Positions 59,309 through 64,000 of a DNA stretch of 64,000 bases are shown here, one piece after another. The stretch is from Endomychus coccineus. Taxonomy: Eukaryota; Arthropoda; Insecta; Coleoptera; Endomychidae. Position 1 is the first letter of the stretch, and each line of letters begins with the position of its first letter. The stretch lies in assembly GCA_958510875.1 (NCBI GenBank), contig OY294067.1, positions 142,694,546 to 142,758,545 on the forward strand, in the 5' to 3' direction. The translations under genes were made by a program, and so were the position numbers. The notes beneath the pieces were generated by a model that had not been told where the DNA came from, searched no databases, and saw only the letters and a list, made by a program, of their open reading frames with translations.

Positions 59309-60085
59309 CACCAAAAACATTCTGTAAAAAACTAGCCAAGTCTCGATGGAGCTGCTTGTTTATCTCTAAAAAGTAATGAAATCTAGACAAAGTCGTGCCA
59401 AGTCTAAGATTCCTTACTGCGATTTCTTTATTATTATAGTTAATGTTGTGTGACTTGGCCGTTGAACATTCTTTATACGTTAGTGGGTACAAGTCAATGT
59501 TGTTTACATGTAATGTTATCTGTTGTAACTACCTATGTTTGTTAAGCGAGATAATAGCCCATACTGGTATTGGAAATTGGACGCAGTGTCTCATTGTAGG
59601 CTGTTGTGATTGTGCAACACATGCATTCAGCATTGACAATGCTGACTTCTGCTCTCTTCTTTTTGGAGCGTCAAATCGACCACCGATCTAACATAAAATA
59701 GACGTACAGACAGACTTCTATCAATGATTAGAAGTCCGTCTGTACTGGAAATAATTTTTTATACTGTTTGTTTCAGGCTCGCCTACACATAAGTATTATT
59801 GACTGATTATTGAATCAACGTTTCCCAAGTGGCAATTTTCCATCGTCAACGGGTAGCGGTTCTGGCGACAGATTGGTGCAATGGTGTCATGGAGCACCTG
59901 GTTTTGTACCCTTGTGTACCCTTCAACGGCCAAGTCACACAACATTAACTATAATAATAAAGAAATCGCAGTAAGGAACCTCAGACTTGGCACGACTTTG
60001 CCTAGATTTCATCACCTTTTAGAGATAAACAAGCAGCTTCATCGAGACTTGGCTAGTTTTTTACAGAATGTTTTTGGTGGGATTT
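59309..60085. mobile_element. Element or duplication with about 160-bp inverted repeats
   Basis: 59309-59471 and 59924-60085 are near-perfect reverse complements (AAAACATTCTGTAAAAAACT, TTATAGTTAATGTTGTGTGA blocks) around a 450-base interior. The right arm reads as protein AKSHNINYNNKEIAVRNLRL without stops, so the repeat may derive from coding sequence. Confidence 0.75.
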
Positions 60086-60265
60086 CACTTCTCTTTGTAG
60101 AAACGTGGGCATATTGATTTATTTCATTAGATTTTCTCATTTGACACATTTGTTTTCTTTTTGAAGCAGTTTTTTTATTATTACAAATCTTTCTTCTCTT
60201 TTTTCCGGTTCTTGTACAGTAGCAACAGTTTTTCGTATTGCCCATTCGCGTTCATTATTTATTCT

Positions 60266-60607
60266 TCAAGACGGTTTAGACGGTTTAATTTCTGAAAGAT
60301 CGACGCGGTATTTACGCCTAAACCGGTTGTATTCGGTGATCGCTGAAGCTTGAGCTTTCATACTCTTGAAGTCAATATTTATGAGGTGCACCCCATGAAG
60401 ATTGGTTACTCGTGAAAGCGCCACGTAGGCTTGGCCACAAGAGAATATGGAGGTGCCAATGTCCATGAAGGCATTTTTTAAACTTAGACTCTTGTGAATT
60501 GTTATGGCATACGCCACACAGATTGGGAATTGTTCTCTGTACACGTATGCCCGGGGTATGATCTCAAATTTTGACTTAATAGGCAATAAGTCGTGAATCA
60601 AATTCAC
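60266..60607 (-). pseudogene. Pif1-type helicase C-terminal fragment (Helitron-like)
   Basis: 113-aa frame with the last two helicase motifs: AYAITIHKSLSLKNA (motif V region, normally HKSQGLSL, here two residues shorter) and SCGQAYVALSRVTNLHGVHL (motif VI), then a conserved EYNRFRRKYR tail. In insects such isolated Pif1 C termini usually come from Helitron transposons, whose Rep-helicase ends in this way. Upstream helicase motifs are not found in 60.6-61.2 kb, so the gene is a fragment. A short hairpin at 61183-61202 could be a Helitron end but lies on the 5' side of this fragment. Confidence 0.75.
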
Positions 60608-61182
60608 GGCATTCTTTTATGTACCGATAGTAGAAGGGGGCATTACCATATCTCTAATACAGCTGAGACAAGGTGAGGGTTCTTCATCAGATACATCAGA
60701 CCTTCGATTTTTGACATCAAATGAAGAGGCAAACAAAGTTGAATATTTTTTGTAAAGGCGGTATGTCGATCTTTAATAGTTTGCTTGGGCTCTTGTGTTT
60801 TCAAATAAGGGTCACCAGGTACTCCAGATCTTCGATTATCCTATTTTTTATAGTTTTCCCTCCATGTGGCCATTACACTTAAACTCTGTACCAAATTTCA
60901 GCTCTCTGAAATTATGGGAAGTACTAGCTCTATCCTGATGATCATGAGTGAGTGAGTGAGTGAGTGTCATAAATGCGGAATTTTGCTTTCGCTTAACTTC
61001 GGAACTAAATGACCTACAGACTTGAAATTTTCTATTTTAAGTATGTGATTTTATAGCTTACTGGATGACGAATTTCTGCGTTCTGGTCTCATCCAGAGGT
61101 TCTCAAATAGAGGCCTGAAAATGCGGCGAAATGGTTCCAGTAAAGGATGGTACGGCAGTGTTTACTTCGCGCTCGACTTGGC

Positions 61183-61202
61183 GGGGGCACTGCCGTGCCC
61201 CC
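61183..61202. repeat. GC-rich hairpin GGGGGCACTGCCGTGCCCCC
   Basis: Eight-base perfect arms in AT-rich DNA. On the right the sequence returns at once to the 59090-type repeat, so 61202/61203 looks like an element boundary. No CTRR is present at the end. Confidence 0.6.
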
Positions 61203-61472
61203 CGATGTCAATATAGTGTTAAAACAAGTACGACGAATGACAAATGTATGTCAGTTTACATATTAGGTAGTGTATAATTTTGACACAATTAGATATCACT
61301 GATGAATATCGTATGGTTTTTAGAAACCTTATCTAGGATACCCCTCACAACCTGTACCATGCTATATTTCTTGTCCGTTCATCAAAATTTAGCTCAATCC
61401 ACATATCACGAATGTACAACTCACCAGGTTGTCATGGCAGTTCATTGATTCCCTCATAGAGGCGTTATAGCT

Positions 61473-63385
61473 TATGACTTGTACCTTGTCACTTTTCGGT
61501 AAACTGCTTTCTGCGGTAAACTTCAAATCCTCGAGCACCAGATATTTCCAAAGGCCTACTCCTTTTTGAGGACTTCTGCTAGGGTCCTCACCACGAGGCT
61601 TGTCACTATGCTATCTATAGGTAGCCTTGTTTATAGGGTAGCTACAGTGAAGTAGAACCAGGGTCCGTTGGGCAGAAAAACAGTATCAAAATTTTGGCTT
61701 TAATTACAATCGATACTTGGTTAAAACTTAGCTCATTTGAAGATGGAGCAGAAATAGAAAACAGAAAGTAACTGTAACAACATATCTATTTTTACAATAT
61801 GTTCTGTATTTGATTTCAATTCAACGGTACGGAATCGGTTGATAAATGATTTACATTTATCAATTCACGGAAAACACAAATCAAGCCGTTCCCAACGTGA
61901 TGAGCAGTGTTCGGTAATTATTCAGATAGCAGTATCACTTGGAATGTTCATAACACACTACGATATATTAAACGGTTAAAATTCGGTCGGATCGGAAAAT
62001 ATTGGCCTGCACTAGGTTTGCGATTGTACGATATCAGATTTCACGGTATATTCGGATAATTACTCTGATTGAGTTTATTCTGTCACATCACCCACCCTTG
62101 TACTAACTAGGAACGGAGTGCCTGGTATTTTTATGACAGTGTTAGATTTCATACACTTTGCAGATTCAGATTCTAGACAATTGGGGCTTATACTTTCGGG
62201 ATTGACACAACAGCGTGCACAAACCCTAACTATCGTATCTGCAATAACCCCTCCACCCACGGCTTGGGCTTATCATTCGGATTAGGGGTTATTACGATTA
62301 TCAATCACACAACGACCCCAGCTTATACTTCCGGGATTGACACAGCGTGCACAAGCCGTTGGCGGTTTGGTCGTCTAGGATACTTATACTTCCGGGATTG
62401 ACACAGCGTGCACAAATATACCAAAGACGTCGTTCAAACATACACACTCTGTACACATCATACAATTACTTGAATATTTCAATTCACCTGCGGATTCAAA
62501 TTGTTCGCGGTCCGACCTATGACGGGATAAACTCAAATATAGCAATTCAAATCACTGAAAGCTACGGATCTCAGATATCATACAAACGTTACCAATCACA
62601 AACCAAGGAAATCAATATATCGTAATGCCAGAAAATAAACTATTAAGCTATCATTTACCTTATGTAAAATTCACTAACACGGAACACTATATACAATTCA
62701 AATTTTAAATCTGACTGACTCCGATTCTGAATGATAATAATGATTCACTCTGATTCTGATTGATAATAATACTTAATAATCATAATCTCTCTCTGACTTT
62801 GAATAAATAATGAATAATAATAATCGGGACTGACTCTGATTCTGGATAATAGTGATAATTAATTATTCAATCTTTTGTCTGTCACTGCCTTTCATATGTT
62901 TTCGAAGTTCTGGTCAAGTTCGTACCACCAATTCCTTATTTTGTGCCGGGCCTTTTTTATTCATGTCCCGAACAATGCTTGAAAGTGACGCTACTTTTCA
63001 GATCTAAAATTCGCGCTCTGGATATCTCGGTAGTTCCTCTTGGCGCAGTAAACAAATGTTATCGGAGTTTCTTGGTCGTTCGCCCTTCTTACACATGAGG
63101 CTGTTCAAACTTTGATGCGTTAACTCACCAGATCCCCGTTTTAGCAATATAAATTAGTCGGAATGAATGCAATTTTTGGGCGGGCATGAATTGAATTCAT
63201 TTATTTGAATAATTACACTTCTTCATAATTACGGAGATTTAGAAAAGTGACCATCACGGAATACACATTCGGAGTTCACGCATATCTGTTGAAAGGTTGA
63301 ACTGCTCAACCGGATTTTACATGTAATATTCGTATTCACTGCCTGATCAAAATAAATGATATTTCAAAACTTAAGCTTCGTTACA
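61473..63385 (-). mobile_element. Solo LTR of Ty3-type family 2 (diverged), AGCT target duplication
   Basis: Minus-oriented LTR, starting TGTAACG at 63385 and ending GTCATA at 61473. AGCT flanks both sides (61469-61472 and 63386-63389). The flanks join into an intact 170-bp repeat (compare 58590-58650), proving insertion into that repeat. No interior is present. It is older and longer (1.91 kb) than the LTRs at 13.8-20.7 kb. Confidence 0.85.
62190..62416. repeat. Three spaced copies of a CTTCCGGGATTGACACAGCG block within the solo LTR
   Basis: At about 62190, 62325 and 62386, each followed by TGCACAA; the first has a small variation. Confidence 0.8.
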
Positions 63386-63650
63386 AGCTGAAACGACAGG
63401 CACTGTCGGCTATTTGGCTATTTCACATATCACATCTAAGATATGTAAAGTTTACTGTTTGTATGATGATATAATTGTTTCTCATGGAAGTTCCTTGGTG
63501 ATTTCGTAGTTGGTATAAGCACTGACCGATAACAAACACTGACCGATAACAACCATGACAGTTCGTTGGATTGACGTCATGACCACAGTCAGTATGTTAT
63601 TTAAGATATCACATCTGAGATATCTATACTTCACAATTTTTTTTGTTCAT
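63386..63650 (-). repeat. 170-bp repeat family, minus copies beyond the solo LTR
   Basis: Contains GAAACGACAGGCACTGTCGG, an internal duplication AACACTGACCGATAACAA, and TTGGATTGACGTCATGAC. Continuous with 61410-61468 once the LTR is removed. Confidence 0.75.
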
Positions 63651-64000
63651 CAATCTCAGCTGAACGTAGAAATTTCTCAAAGGTACTTGTAGATTCCCCG
63701 CTTATAGCTTGAATTTTCATATATCATTAAAAGAGAGTGTGATGATGGATGATGACGAAACGTCAAAAATTATCAACATGTTACATCAAATTCTCCCGCT
63801 CACAACAATGATCATCTAATTTTCATATATATTATAAGAGAGTCTGATAAATGGATACATAGATGGATAGATAGATAACTTTATTGCTATGAATTCATAA
63901 AAATGAGCATGAGCATAGCTAATACTAATACATTGACTACTTGAATAATGATATAAAATAGGTATATCATCTGAAGATGATACTGATGCATCATATAATC
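63651..64000. other. Window end: short repeats only
   Basis: Two TTTTCATATAT(C/A)ATTA-type copies at about 63715 and 63823, a small GATA-like run (about 63850-63880), and GATGATGACGAAACGTC (about 63750), which loosely resembles the hammerhead-unit 3' box. Confidence 0.4.

Noticed and set aside
60039..60245. 68-aa minus-strand K/R-rich frame.
   Set aside because: Partly antisense to the 160-bp inverted repeat arm and without a domain.
1..64000. CRISPR arrays, bacterial operons, phage modules.
   Set aside because: No regularly spaced direct repeats with unique spacers; gene structure and elements are eukaryotic.

Overview
The window looks like AT-rich, transposon-dense nuclear DNA of an arthropod, most likely an insect. 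It holds one split host gene with GT-AG introns, a Penelope-like retroelement, two Ty3-type LTR elements, pogo-type transposons and relics of mariner-type transposases of kinds common in insects. No bacterial operon, tRNA or rRNA gene was seen. The species cannot be named from this sequence.

Region 1 (1-4.9 kb, minus): the 5' part of a Ty3-type LTR retrotransposon, reading from its LTR (about 3815-4891) through a primer-binding site, gag, a -1 frameshift at the gag stop, and a pol with two later frame breaks that runs off the left edge. Region 2 (5.3-11.3 kb): two nearly identical Penelope-like elements head to head, a palindrome of about 6 kb. Region 3 (11.3-21.8 kb): a second Ty3-type family as an inverted array. 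Its 1.56-kb LTRs (TGTAACG...CGTTATA) lie in both orientations, are joined to shorter head-to-head Penelope tails with (AT)n ends, and flank decayed interiors that keep only an integrase tail, a small zinc-knuckle ORF and a GAAGAAG-rich tract. Region 4 (21.8-30.7 kb): mostly non-coding AT-rich DNA, with a 0.9-kb foldback element, a broken pogo-type transposon and a second foldback repeat.

Region 5 (30.7-47.3 kb, minus): six 3' coding exons of an ADAMTS-family gene. The exon phases join without error to give 432 residues plus a stop: a thrombospondin repeat, Cys-rich domain, spacer, and C-terminal thrombospondin repeats. The metalloprotease exons are not visible and probably lie beyond the right edge. 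The introns hold mariner-type relics and dispersed repeats. Region 6 (48.9-51.7 kb): a pogo-type transposon bounded by 24-bp inverted repeats and TA duplications, with a nearly complete transposase. Region 7 (51.7-64 kb): repeat-rich, with a roughly 170-bp repeat family, inverted-repeat-flanked cassettes, a Pif1-type helicase fragment, a 140-bp insertion with a 12-bp target duplication, and a solo LTR with a 4-bp target duplication.

The most unusual recurring signal is a set of short hammerhead-ribozyme-like motifs (CTGAnGA, stem-loop, GAAACG). They occur in the Penelope 3' ends and, separately, in at least two other families of short repeats. These could be non-autonomous, retrozyme-like or Penelope-derived units. 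The other notable structure is the chain of palindromes between 5.3 and 21.8 kb.
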